Assembly: GCA_023388315.1 (NCBI GenBank) | Contig: JAEWGM010000001.1 | Coordinates: 60,457 to 124,456, forward strand | Reading direction: 5' to 3' | Origin: Bacteroidota bacterium | GTDB taxonomy: Bacteria > Bacteroidota > Bacteroidia > Bacteroidales > Dysgonomonadaceae | Length of the DNA stretch: 64,000 nucleotides | Shown: positions 27,398-35,469 of the stretch, piece after piece | Layout of the letters: each line of letters begins with the position of its first letter | Position numbering within the stretch: the stretch's first letter is position 1 | Notes under the pieces: generated by a model | Told to the model about the DNA's origin: nothing | The model's input: only the letters and a program-made list of their open reading frames with translations | Database searches by the model: none | Program-made: the position numbers and the translations under genes

Positions 27398-28370
27398 ATT
27401 CTGAAACCAGCGGTCTTGCCTCCACCCCTTCGTTTGTCATTACAACGGGAAGAATTTTTCCGTCGGCATCGAATTCCATTTTTTCGATACAGGTCATTCG
27501 CGAATTTCCGTGGGTTTCGGTCAACGGACGGCGGTGGTAAACAATGTACCACTCATCGGTTCCGGGAACGTTGATTACCGAATTATGTCCTGCACCATTT
27601 GCCAAACGATCGTCTTGCTCCAAAATAACACCGATGCGTTCAAACGGCCCAAAAGGAGAATCGGAAATGGCATACGCCACCTTATAATCGGGGCCGGTCC
27701 ATCCGCCTTCAGACCACATAAAATAATATTTTCCATCTCGTATGAACATTACCGAACCTTCCACATAGTTTTCGGGCGTAATTTCTTTAAAAACCGTACC
27801 ATCGTCAAAGGGAACAAAGCCGGTGAAATCGTCGTTCAGCTTGGTGATGTTGCAATGGCGCCAGCCGCCGTAAATCATGTAATATTGCCCATCGGTATCT
27901 TTAAATATGAATTGATCGATGGGCTGCGCCCCATTATGGAATTTATCTAACAGCGGCTTGCCGAGATGGTCTTTGTATGGCCCTTCGGGACGGTCGGCAA
28001 CACCAACGCCAATACCACCCACGGCCTCATCGTTTTGAATATCGTTAGCGGCAAAAAAGAGATAATATTTTCCGTCTTTTTTTGTAATGGCCGGCGCCCA
28101 CATTGCCATATGCGCCCATTTCACGGCAGTGGTATCAATTATGCGGTGATGCTTTGTCCAATTCACTAAATCGGGCGATGAAAAAGCGTCCATAAACACT
28201 TGGTTTTCATATCGATCTGAGAATGTGGGGAAAACCCAATATTTATTATTGAAAATAGCAGCTTCGGGATCGGCATACCAGCCCGGAAAAATGGGATTTC
28301 CCGATTTTTGCGCGTTCAAACTCACAAGGCTCACAACGGTGAATGCTACGGCAATAAGAATCTTTTTCAT
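27393..28370 (-). CDS. Glycoside hydrolase family 43 protein
   Basis: The 325-residue secreted protein has a signal peptide (1-20, LNAQ). The five-bladed propeller core of GH43 is seen: Asp34 in WYADPEAAIFNNKYWVF (catalytic base), the WAPAITKKDGKYYLFFAAND block, and a glutamate in YVEGSVMFIRDGKYYFMWS (likely acid). Typical activities are arabinofuranosidase, xylosidase or galactanase; substrate not decidable. It stands alone, without a SusCD pair. Its stop codon lies within a word repeat. Confidence 0.9.
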   Translation of the reverse strand: MKKILIAVAFTVVSLVSLNAQKSGNPIFPGWYADPEAAIFNNKYWVFPTFSDRYENQVFMDAFSSPDLVNWTKHHRIIDTTAVKWAHMAMWAPAITKKDGKYYLFFAANDIQNDEAVGGIGVGVADRPEGPYKDHLGKPLLDKFHNGAQPIDQFIFKDTDGQYYMIYGGWRHCNITKLNDDFTGFVPFDDGTVFKEITPENYVEGSVMFIRDGKYYFMWSEGGWTGPDYKVAYAISDSPFGPFERIGVILEQDDRLANGAGHNSVINVPGTDEWYIVYHRRPLTETHGNSRMTCIEKMEFDADGKILPVVMTNEGVEARPLVSEY

Positions 28371-28403
28371 TTAAAAATACAATTTATTTGATTATCAATC
28401 ATT

Positions 28404-28808
28404 TTATTCGGCAATAATAATTCTGGGGTTTCTGTCTTTTAATTCCGCTATTAGCGCGTCAATATCAGACTCTTTCACCTTGAAAACTTCAAATCCTCTC
28501 ACTTTATCAATGCGAAGCTGGTTTTTCTTTATCTTCTTCAAACCAACCATATCACCAATGGGAATGCGACGGGTTTTGTTGAAAAGCTTCAAGATGGGCC
28601 TTATTTCAAAAAAATTAAGCTCCGTAATAACAAAGTTCTTTATGGAGGTTGAGAGAATGAAAACCAATGTAAAACCAAGATAAATGGACGCGGGCCACAC
28701 ATTTCCACCCTGCGCTATCCGATAAATAAGCATACCCAATAACGCGACTCCGGCAATTCCCCAGAAAACATTTCCTAAACCATTATCGGCTCTGTATTTT
28801 TTCTCCAT
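28404..28808 (-). CDS. Small membrane protein with PH-like domain
   Basis: About 134 residues from the ATG at 28808; a TTG at 28832 is less likely because the -7 box would then overlap the start. Two transmembrane helices (about 10-30 and 38-58) are followed by a soluble segment of strands and a final helix (ITELNFFEIRPILKLF, RRIPIGDMVGLKKI), resembling bacterial PH-domain membrane proteins. Function unknown. Confidence 0.65.
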   Translation of the reverse strand: MEKKYRADNGLGNVFWGIAGVALLGMLIYRIAQGGNVWPASIYLGFTLVFILSTSIKNFVITELNFFEIRPILKLFNKTRRIPIGDMVGLKKIKKNQLRIDKVRGFEVFKVKESDIDALIAELKDRNPRIIIAE

Positions 28809-28829
28809 TATTCTTGGTTGTATCTGTTG

Positions 28830-28837
28830 CAAAGATA
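28830..28837 (-). promoter_or_regulatory. -7 box upstream of PH-like gene
   Basis: TATCTTTGC on the minus strand, 22 bp before the ATG at 28808. Confidence 0.45.
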
Positions 28838-29013
28838 AAAGAATTTAGATAAACTCCGTTAAAAACCATCAACAAATGAAGAATAGATGAACGCCGTGCC
28901 TTTATCGACTAACTGGAAACAATTATCGTTAAACACCCGTTTTTGATATACATAGTGCTGTATTTCTGCGAATTAAATATAATTAAAAGGTTTTTTCTGA
29001 GTAAACTATTTCT

Positions 29014-29021
29014 TATTTTTG
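29014..29021 (+). promoter_or_regulatory. -7 box of DUF4890 gene promoter
   Basis: TATTTTTG, 57 bp upstream of the ATG. The AT-rich gap 28838-29078 shows nothing else. Confidence 0.4.
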
Positions 29022-29078
29022 TTTGTCTTACAGATAAAATATAACAACGTTACAATAACCCTTTAAAATTTTAGGACG

Positions 29079-29534
29079 ATGAAAAAGTTTGGAATTTTGG
29101 CGATGATCGCCTTTTTAGCAATGGGCCTTTCCGTTTCTGCCCAAAACAACAACCGTGCCAACAGGGCACAAGACGGTAACCGCGGACAGCGCGAAATGAG
29201 ATGGACAGCCAAAGAGCGTGCCGATAATATGGCGAAACAACTGAACCTGAACGCCGACGAAAAGGCAAAAGTGGAAGCGCTTTTTGAAAAACAAGATGCC
29301 GAGCGCTCAAAATGGGTGACAGAGGCACGAGAGAAAAACCGACAAACCGCCGGTGACCGCGCTGCAAGACGTGAAGAAATGAGAAAAGAACGCGAAAAAG
29401 CCATCGCTAAAAACGATGCTGAGTTGGAGCAAATTATCGGTAAAGACAAGCTGGAACAATGGAAAAAGTACAGAGCCGACCGAATGCGACAAGCGCGCGA
29501 TGGAAGAAACCAACAACGTGGTAATAGAAAGTAA
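29079..29534 (+). CDS. DUF4890 domain periplasmic protein (Spy/CpxP-like composition)
   Basis: The 151-residue protein has a signal peptide (1-21, SVSAQ) and a mature part that is almost entirely charged helix, very rich in Arg, Glu, Lys and Asn (for example EKAKVEALFEKQDAERSKW). The arrangement, with MRWTAKERADNMAKQLNLNADEKAKVEALF split by a helix break, is that of DUF4890. Similar small helical proteins act as periplasmic chaperones, but function here is unproven. It is followed by a strong terminator. Confidence 0.8.
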   Translation: MKKFGILAMIAFLAMGLSVSAQNNNRANRAQDGNRGQREMRWTAKERADNMAKQLNLNADEKAKVEALFEKQDAERSKWVTEAREKNRQTAGDRAARREEMRKEREKAIAKNDAELEQIIGKDKLEQWKKYRADRMRQARDGRNQQRGNRK

Positions 29535-29553
29535 ATTAAACAATTACATTAAC

Positions 29554-29582
29554 AAAACGCCGGATTATTTCGGCGTTTTTTT
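29554..29582. terminator. Terminator between DUF4890 and lipoate ligase genes
   Basis: AAAACGCCG pairs perfectly with CGGCGTTTT over an 8-nt loop and is followed by T residues; the left A-run also gives a tail on the minus strand, so it may serve both convergent genes. It overlaps the last codons of the lipoate ligase gene. Confidence 0.85.
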
Positions 29583-30185
29583 GTTTTGAGAAAGGGCTTC
29601 TCGCAAATCGTTTTGCAGTTGTAAGATGCTGTTGCAATAACCAATTTCCCGAAGCGATGTGACAAATTCCGTGTGCGTCCTGCCCACCCGATAGTCGGGT
29701 TCTTTTGACGGATGTTTCAAATATTTGGCAAACGTACCGGGTGGTTCGCCATAATTGAGCACAGCGTGGTAAAACAATTTGGTTTTGGCGCGGTAAATGG
29801 AGGATCCCAAGATTTTTTTATCGCCCACAGCGATATCCGAAATTCCGCGGGTGGAAAGTTCCTCTACCCCACTTTTTTGCAGTGTATTAATGATTAGCTT
29901 ATTAAATTCCTGAAAAACGTGCAACGGTTTATTTATTTCTTCATCGGTAATGATGGCGGAAATAATTACATTTCGTGGTGTCAACATCACGGTTTGTCCG
30001 CCCGACTTTCGTTTCAAAACAGGAATATTGTCCGCGGCTACGGTTTCCGCAATAACGGCATCGTGAACGTTGTTGGACGCCCCCAACACAATGTAAGTTT
30101 CTTGGGGAATCCACACCAAAGATTGGTTAACTTCGCTCTCCAACAGCTGTATATCGGGCAGCGAATACGGCAAAACAGAAATCAT
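29565..30185 (-). CDS. Lipoate-protein ligase A-like protein
   Basis: The 206-residue protein belongs to the BPL/LplA/LipB fold: VLGASNNVHDAVIAETVAADNIPVLKRKSGGQTVM contains the conserved RRxSGGG-like block (RKSGGQ), and ISDIAVGDKKILGSSIYR contains the expected catalytic lysine. It is shorter than full LplA (about 340), lacking the C-terminal accessory domain. It sits 6 bp downstream of the E3 gene and probably loads lipoate onto the E2 lipoyl domain encoded in the same operon. Confidence 0.82.
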   Translation of the reverse strand: MISVLPYSLPDIQLLESEVNQSLVWIPQETYIVLGASNNVHDAVIAETVAADNIPVLKRKSGGQTVMLTPRNVIISAIITDEEINKPLHVFQEFNKLIINTLQKSGVEELSTRGISDIAVGDKKILGSSIYRAKTKLFYHAVLNYGEPPGTFAKYLKHPSKEPDYRVGRTHTEFVTSLREIGYCNSILQLQNDLREALSQNKKTPK

Positions 30186-30191
30186 TCCGAA

Positions 30192-31538
30192 TTACTTGTG
30201 AATGGCTTTATCCATGGCATCAAACCCTGCTTCGAAAAAGATTTCCGACACGGTGGGATGCGCGTGAATGGTGTTGGCAACATCGTAAACCGTGCCTTCC
30301 ACTTTAAGGTAAGCGCCCGCTTCGGCAATCATATCGGTGGCATTTTCAGCTACAATTTGCACGCCCAACACTTGACCGTATTTTTTATCGGAAAGCAAGC
30401 GGATAAAACCTTCGGTGTTGTTCTCAATAAGCGCTTTTCCGTTGGCTGAGAGCGGAAATTCACTCACTTTGTAATCGTAACCTTCGTTTTTGATTTGCTG
30501 TTCCGTCATCCCGATTTGCGCCACTTCGGGCACAGTGTACATATTGATGGGATACGTGCCGTAATCGAAATGCGTTTTTATTCCTTTGATGGCGTTCACC
30601 ACGTGAATTCCCTGAGCCGAAGCCATATGCGCCACAAAACTCTTGCCTCCGGCATCGCCAATGGCATACACGCCGTTGAGGTTGGTTTTGAAATCGTCGT
30701 CGGTTTTAATAAATCCGCGTTCAGTGAGTTGCAGGGGAGTTTCGCTTTCGGGAATAACCGCTTTGCGCGAATTACAATTGACAATGAGGTTGCATTTCAC
30801 TTTTTTATCGCTGAAAACCAGTTCGCCATCCGCATATTTTTGCGGATACGCGTCGGTGATCAATTCTATTTTATCGGATACTATTTGCTTTTTGGTGTAA
30901 TCGATCAAAAACGTGTCCAATCCATCTAAAAAATAATCGCTGTTGGCTACCAACGCCACATTTTTACCGATAAGTTTGAAGAACTGCGCCATTTCTACCG
31001 ATGAAATATGGTTTCCCGTAACCACAATGTTTTCGGGAAATTCCTCTACCTCAAACAGTTTTTCCATTTCCACCACGGGCGTATCGGAAAAAGCGTCGCC
31101 CATTGGTTTTGGTTTGGAGCCGGTAGCGATAATAATGTGTTTTGCCGCAATCTTTTTATCGTCAACCAACACCGTATTGTTTGCACCTATGGTAGCGGTG
31201 CCCGTGATGACGTCCACCCCGTTTTTCTTCAGCAGAAAATTTACGCCTGCCGATAATTTTCGGGTAATGCGCTTGGAGCGTGATTTCACTTTTGACCAGT
31301 TTAAGGTAACTTTATCGGTTTCAACGCCATCGATTCCAAACTCTGAAATGTTTTGCACTTTCTTGAGCGTTTTCGCACTTTCCAGAATGGTTTTTGTGGG
31401 GATGCATCCCCAATTGAGGCACATTCCGCCGATGTATTGCTTTTCCACGATGGCTGTTTTCAGCCCCACCTGCCCGGCCCTGATGGCGGCTACATATCCG
31501 GCAGGCCCGGCACCAATTATTAATACGTCGTAATCCAT
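30192..31538 (-). CDS. lpdA: Dihydrolipoyl dehydrogenase (E3)
   Basis: About 448 residues. FAD-binding GAGPAGYVAAIRAGQ (residues 9-23), the redox-active pair Cys40 and Cys45 in GGMCLNWGCIPTKT, a central NAD domain, and the C-terminal HAHPTVSEIF with the catalytic His-Glu dyad are all present. It reoxidises the lipoyl group of E2 with NAD+. A TTG at 31553 would add five residues; the ATG at 31538 is preferred. Part of an E1-E2-E3 operon. The central NAD-binding loop (ENIVVTGNHISSVEMAQFF) lacks the second glycine of the usual GxGxxG. Confidence 0.92.
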   Translation of the reverse strand: MDYDVLIIGAGPAGYVAAIRAGQVGLKTAIVEKQYIGGMCLNWGCIPTKTILESAKTLKKVQNISEFGIDGVETDKVTLNWSKVKSRSKRITRKLSAGVNFLLKKNGVDVITGTATIGANNTVLVDDKKIAAKHIIIATGSKPKPMGDAFSDTPVVEMEKLFEVEEFPENIVVTGNHISSVEMAQFFKLIGKNVALVANSDYFLDGLDTFLIDYTKKQIVSDKIELITDAYPQKYADGELVFSDKKVKCNLIVNCNSRKAVIPESETPLQLTERGFIKTDDDFKTNLNGVYAIGDAGGKSFVAHMASAQGIHVVNAIKGIKTHFDYGTYPINMYTVPEVAQIGMTEQQIKNEGYDYKVSEFPLSANGKALIENNTEGFIRLLSDKKYGQVLGVQIVAENATDMIAEAGAYLKVEGTVYDVANTIHAHPTVSEIFFEAGFDAMDKAIHK

Positions 31539-31560
31539 AATTATATTGTTCAATGGTGAT

Positions 31561-31684
31561 TCATTAGTTAGTCAATTGTTATTCAGTTGTTAGTCAGTTG
31601 TTAGTCGGTTGTTCCTCAATAACGCGAAGCGAATAACGCGCGAAGCGCAAATAACAGCGAAGCTGAATAACGGCGAAGCCAAAT
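31561..31684 (+). repeat. Mini-hairpin array A (GCGAAGC cores) after the E2 gene
   Basis: Three AGTTGTTAGTC-type words (31561-31605) lead to GGTTGTTCCTC and then four AATAAC-spaced mini-hairpins with core GCGAAGC at 31624, 31640, 31657 and 31673 (period 16-17). Flanking pairs vary but stay complementary: CGC-GAA-GCG, GCGC-GAA-GCGC, CAGC-GAA-GCTG, GGC-GAA-GCC. The array ends at the E2 stop codon. An inverted relative (array B) lies at the other end of E2. Confidence 0.85.
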
Positions 31685-32962
31685 TTATTCCATCACCAAC
31701 GCCATTGGGTCGGCAAGGTATTCCATTATTTTGGTAATAAACCGTGTCACTTCGCCGCCATCCACAATGCGGTGGTCCACCGACAGCGATAACGCCATGA
31801 CGTTTCCTACCGCCAACTCATCGTTCTTCACCACCGGCGTTTTCATAATTCGCCCAACACCTAAAATGGCCGCTTGCGGATAATTGATGACCGGCGTGGC
31901 AAAAATACCGCCAATAGAACCGAAATTAGTAATGGTGAACGTTCCGCCTTTCATATCTTCCAGCGTGAGTTCGCGTTTTCGGGCTTTCTCCGAAATTTCG
32001 CCAATGCGTTGCGCGATTTCGAAAATGCTTAACCTGTCCGCGTCTCTGATGACGGGAACAACCAATCCATCAGGCGCGTCCACGGCTATGGCAATGTTAT
32101 AACGGTTGTTGATAATCATCCGGTCATTGTCCATATCCATTTGCGAGTTCAATTGCCTGTGTTGTTTTAACGCGTTCACCACCGCTTTCACCACGAATGA
32201 AAGATAGGTGAGTTTCACGCCTCTCTCGGCATATTTGTGTTTGTATTTTTCCCTTACCTTCATCAGATCCGAAATTTCCACTTCTTCAAACACCGACATA
32301 TGCGCCGCTTTGTGCTTGGATTGGATCATGTTTTTAGCGATGGTTTTCCTGATTTGAGTCAGCGGTTGGTAGGTCACATCGTCGGTTTCATCTGTTGAAA
32401 ACGAGGTGGACGATGTTTTTTTCGCCGGCTTGTGTTTCTCGATATCGGATTTTGTCACCCGCCCCGACGGACCGCTTCCTTGAACCTGGTTAATATCGAT
32501 GCCCAACTCTTTTGCCATTGCCCGTGCCACCGGCGTAGCGAGCGCCTTTCGGCGGGGTTTTTCTTCTTTTACGGCCGATTCATCGGAGGTACCTTCACTG
32601 CTTGCGGGGAGTACCGCATTTTTCGCCGCTACCTCCATGGTGCCCACCACGGTTTCGCCTTTTTCTTCGGGTTCGGGAGCAAATTCCTTTTTCGTTTCTT
32701 CTTGTGCTTCTTCGGCGAAAACGCCTTCAATCTCAATCTCCGCCAGCGGGCTTCCCACTTTTATAATTTCGCCCACTTCGCCAAATAAAGCGACAATGGT
32801 GCCGTTGCGCGGCGATGGAATATCGGCCACCACCTTATCGGTTTCCATTTTCACCAATGGGTCTCCCGTGCTCACGGTTTGCCCTTTTGACACATACCAT
32901 TCGAGGATGGTTCCCTCTTCGAGCCCCTCGCCAATATCGGGAAAGTTAAAAATATATCTCAT
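31685..32962 (-). CDS. 2-oxoacid dehydrogenase E2, dihydrolipoamide acyltransferase
   Basis: The 425-residue protein has a lipoyl domain (1-77) with Lys43 in METDKVVADI as the lipoylation site, an acidic linker, an E3/E1-binding domain at about 139-175 (ALATPVARAMAKELGI then GSGPSGRVTKSDIEKH), and the catalytic domain (195-425) with DHRIVDGG at 396-403 containing the catalytic His. It transfers the acyl group from E1 to CoA. One lipoyl domain, as in branched-chain and many Gram-positive-type complexes. The gene is flanked on both sides by mini-hairpin arrays. Confidence 0.93.
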   Translation of the reverse strand: MRYIFNFPDIGEGLEEGTILEWYVSKGQTVSTGDPLVKMETDKVVADIPSPRNGTIVALFGEVGEIIKVGSPLAEIEIEGVFAEEAQEETKKEFAPEPEEKGETVVGTMEVAAKNAVLPASSEGTSDESAVKEEKPRRKALATPVARAMAKELGIDINQVQGSGPSGRVTKSDIEKHKPAKKTSSTSFSTDETDDVTYQPLTQIRKTIAKNMIQSKHKAAHMSVFEEVEISDLMKVREKYKHKYAERGVKLTYLSFVVKAVVNALKQHRQLNSQMDMDNDRMIINNRYNIAIAVDAPDGLVVPVIRDADRLSIFEIAQRIGEISEKARKRELTLEDMKGGTFTITNFGSIGGIFATPVINYPQAAILGVGRIMKTPVVKNDELAVGNVMALSLSVDHRIVDGGEVTRFITKIMEYLADPMALVME

Positions 32963-32979
32963 ATATTAGTTTGTTTTTT

Positions 32980-33105
32980 ATTCGCTTCGCGTTATTTAGC
33001 TGCGCTGTTATGCGGCTTCGCCGTTATTTGCGCTTCGCGCGTTATTTACTGTTCGTGTTATTCGCTACGCGTTATCGAGGAACAACCGAATAACTATTGA
33101 ATAAC
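32980..33105 (-). repeat. Mini-hairpin array B (GCGNAGC cores) before the E2 gene
   Basis: On the minus strand the element begins at the E1-beta stop, runs through GGTTATTC-like words and GGTTGTTCCTC (identical 12-mer to array A), then six AATAAC-spaced units with cores at 33064 (GCGTAGC), 33048 (degenerate), 33032, 33015 and 32984 (GCGAAGC) and 32999 (GCGCAGC). Flanking pairs again covary. Orientation is opposite to array A, so both point toward the E2 gene. Confidence 0.85.
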
Positions 33106-34083
33106 TTAAAATTTAACCGTTTTCTCAATTTCGTAAAAAATCCTGTCCGGTGTGATCATATAATGTTTTTCGCCTTGCGCAAGCGGAATCACCGTGTCGA
33201 AAGCCATCACTCGTTTGGGCGGAGCTTCCAAGTGCAAAAACGCCTCTTCGTTGGCAATGGCAATTAATTCCGACCCCACGCTGAACGAACGTTGCGCTTC
33301 CGCTACCACAACCAGCCGGCCCGTTTTTTGAAGCGATTGTTTGATGGTTTCCTTATCAATGGGATAAATAGTTCGCAAATCAATCAATTCTACCGAAATA
33401 CCGGCTTCCTTAGCCATCACCATCGCACGCTGGCATTCGCGGATCATCGCTCCGAAAGCGACTACCGTAACATCCGTACCTTCTTGCAAAACTTTGGCTT
33501 TGCCAATGGGGATGGTAAATTTCTCCGTGCTTACTTCCTGCTTGATGGCGCGATAAATACGCTTGGGCTCCATAAAAATTACCGGGTCATCACTTTCAAT
33601 GGCCGATATGAGCAAGCCTTTGGCATCGTGCGGCGTGGATGGCGCCACCACCTTTAAGCCGGGAATATGGGCGTAAAACGCTTCGGGGCTGTCAGAATGG
33701 TGTTCCAACGCGTTAATGCCGCCACCATAAGGAAAGCGGATAACCAACGGCGCGCCGAATTTGCTGCGCGAACGGTTTCGCATTCGCGAGATGTTGGACA
33801 CAATTTGATTGAAGGCGGGAAAAGAAAATCCGTCGAATTGCATTTCCACTACCGGGCGCAAGCCCGACATAGCCATTCCCAGCGCTGTGCCCGCAATGGA
33901 CGACTCGGCAAGCGGCGAATCGAATACACGTTCAGCACCGTATTTTTTTTGCAATCCTTCGGTTACCCTAAAAACGCCGCCCACAACACCCACGTCTTCG
34001 CCGTAAACAACCACCGATGGGTCTTCTGCCAATTTCAAATCCAAGGCGTTGTTAATCGCCTGAACCATTGTCATTACGCTCAT
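33106..34083 (-). CDS. 2-oxoacid dehydrogenase E1 component, beta subunit
   Basis: The 325-residue transketolase-like protein has YGEDVGVVGGVFRVTEGLQ, FDSPLAESSIAGTALGMA, and a C-terminal transketolase_C domain with PKRVMAFDTVIPLAQGE. Together with the alpha subunit it decarboxylates a 2-oxoacid using thiamine diphosphate. Its start overlaps the alpha-subunit stop by 4 bp, a sign of translational coupling. Pyruvate or branched-chain oxoacids are both possible substrates. Confidence 0.93.
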   Translation of the reverse strand: MSVMTMVQAINNALDLKLAEDPSVVVYGEDVGVVGGVFRVTEGLQKKYGAERVFDSPLAESSIAGTALGMAMSGLRPVVEMQFDGFSFPAFNQIVSNISRMRNRSRSKFGAPLVIRFPYGGGINALEHHSDSPEAFYAHIPGLKVVAPSTPHDAKGLLISAIESDDPVIFMEPKRIYRAIKQEVSTEKFTIPIGKAKVLQEGTDVTVVAFGAMIRECQRAMVMAKEAGISVELIDLRTIYPIDKETIKQSLQKTGRLVVVAEAQRSFSVGSELIAIANEEAFLHLEAPPKRVMAFDTVIPLAQGEKHYMITPDRIFYEIEKTVKF

Positions 34084-35168
34084 TTCCTATTCCCTTTCCA
34101 CGTTAAAAATTCCTGGTATTCTGCTTTCTGTCTTTTTAGGTCGTCGGGCATATCCGCGTACATATGTTGAAAAACTTCGTCTAAGGGGTAAGCTCCGAAA
34201 TTTTCAGCTTCCAAAAACTCTTTATCCACTTCTTTTTTATATTTTTCAATCAACTTTTCTTCATTTTCTTTCCATATTCCTTTGTCCTGCATATATTTCA
34301 TCAGGCGCACCATCGGATCAGCCATACCCCATTTTTCTTCTTCGTCTTTCAGCCGATATTTGGTGGGGTCATCGGATGTGGTGTGCGCTTCGGCGCGATA
34401 GGTAAAAGCTTCAATGAGTACAGGCCCTTTTCCGGTGCGCACGTGCTCCGATGCGGTTTGATAGGCAAGATACATAGCGAAAAAATCGTTTCCGTCCACT
34501 TTTATTCCGGGAATCCCGAAAGCCATGGATTTAACCGCCAAATTCACCGAATTGGTTTGCGATTTAATGGGTACCGAAATGGCATATTGGTTGTTTTGAA
34601 TGGTGAAAACAACGGGAACCTGCCAAACGCCCGCGAAATTGAGCGCCTCGCTAAAATCGCCTTCCGAGGTGCCGCCATCGCCCACAAACGTGAAAACGAT
34701 ATCTTCTTTTTTCTGGTATTTCATTGAATAGCCAATCCCTACGGCGTGTGGCAATTGCGAAGCAATGGGCACATTTATGGGCAACACGCGCGGCGCGTTT
34801 TTAAAATTGCTACCTTGCTCGTTGCCGTTGAAAAACAAAAACATTTCTTTCATAGAAACGCCTTTGGCCAACATCAGGCCCAATTCCCGAAAAGCCGGCA
34901 CCAGCCAATCGTTTTCGCGAATAACTTTTCCGGCAGCTATGTGAATGGCTTCCTGCCCTTTATTGGAAGGATACGTAAACATGCGGCCCTGCCGCTGGTA
35001 TGAAATGGCCATGGTATCGGCCACGCGCTCAAAGAGCATGGCTTTGTATGCATCGATAATGGTTTCATCGGAAATGTCCGGAAACAGGTCGGGCCGGACT
35101 ACCTTGCCATCGTTATCGATAATCTTCAACATCTTATCTTCCGATGGCTTAAACTCTTCAAAAATCAT
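34080..35168 (-). CDS. 2-oxoacid dehydrogenase E1 component, alpha subunit
   Basis: The 362-residue protein shows the thiamine-diphosphate motif GDGGTSEGDFSEALNFAGVW and QNNQYAIS, plus TYRAEAHTTSDDPTKYR at the conserved phosphorylation-loop region. Overall it resembles Gram-positive PdhA as closely as BkdA, so the substrate (pyruvate versus branched-chain 2-oxoacids) is left open. It is the first gene of E1a-E1b-E2-E3-lplA. No clear TAnnTTTG box is seen directly upstream. Confidence 0.92.
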   Translation of the reverse strand: MIFEEFKPSEDKMLKIIDNDGKVVRPDLFPDISDETIIDAYKAMLFERVADTMAISYQRQGRMFTYPSNKGQEAIHIAAGKVIRENDWLVPAFRELGLMLAKGVSMKEMFLFFNGNEQGSNFKNAPRVLPINVPIASQLPHAVGIGYSMKYQKKEDIVFTFVGDGGTSEGDFSEALNFAGVWQVPVVFTIQNNQYAISVPIKSQTNSVNLAVKSMAFGIPGIKVDGNDFFAMYLAYQTASEHVRTGKGPVLIEAFTYRAEAHTTSDDPTKYRLKDEEEKWGMADPMVRLMKYMQDKGIWKENEEKLIEKYKKEVDKEFLEAENFGAYPLDEVFQHMYADMPDDLKRQKAEYQEFLTWKGNRK

Positions 35169-35440
35169 ATACTTAAGTTGGTTTTTGACTATCAGAAACT
35201 CTTTCCCGGAGAGGAAAACAGTTCTCTTTAATTATTTAGAATGATTTTAAAATGTAAAATATCTATGACTATAACGAATAACTGGCTTTAAGGTTTGCAA
35301 AAACCCCAAGAATATTTGTTTTTTATGGATTTATGGGTTATCGAAAGTTTTATTAAAACATTTAAAACCCGTCAGAAGCGAAGGACTAAAACTTAATAAT
35401 ATCGTAACTCAAAAAATTACTTTAAGCGAATAATAGCCAT
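35169..35440. other. AT-rich divergent intergenic region
   Basis: About 300 bp separate the E1-alpha gene and the divergent glycosyltransferase gene. I see no ORF, hairpin array or word repeat. Promoters for both directions must lie here; only the rightward -7 box at 35441-35448 is recognisable. Confidence 0.5.
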
Positions 35441-35448
35441 TATTTTTG
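35441..35448 (+). promoter_or_regulatory. -7 box of GT4 gene promoter
   Basis: TATTTTTGC, 21 bp before the ATG, fits TAnnTTTGC. Confidence 0.45.
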
Positions 35449-35469
35449 CAGCAACAATAACTGAAAACG

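Noticed and set aside
30943..31533. 196-codon plus-strand ORF
   Set aside because: Antisense to the dihydrolipoyl dehydrogenase gene, which has all catalytic motifs.
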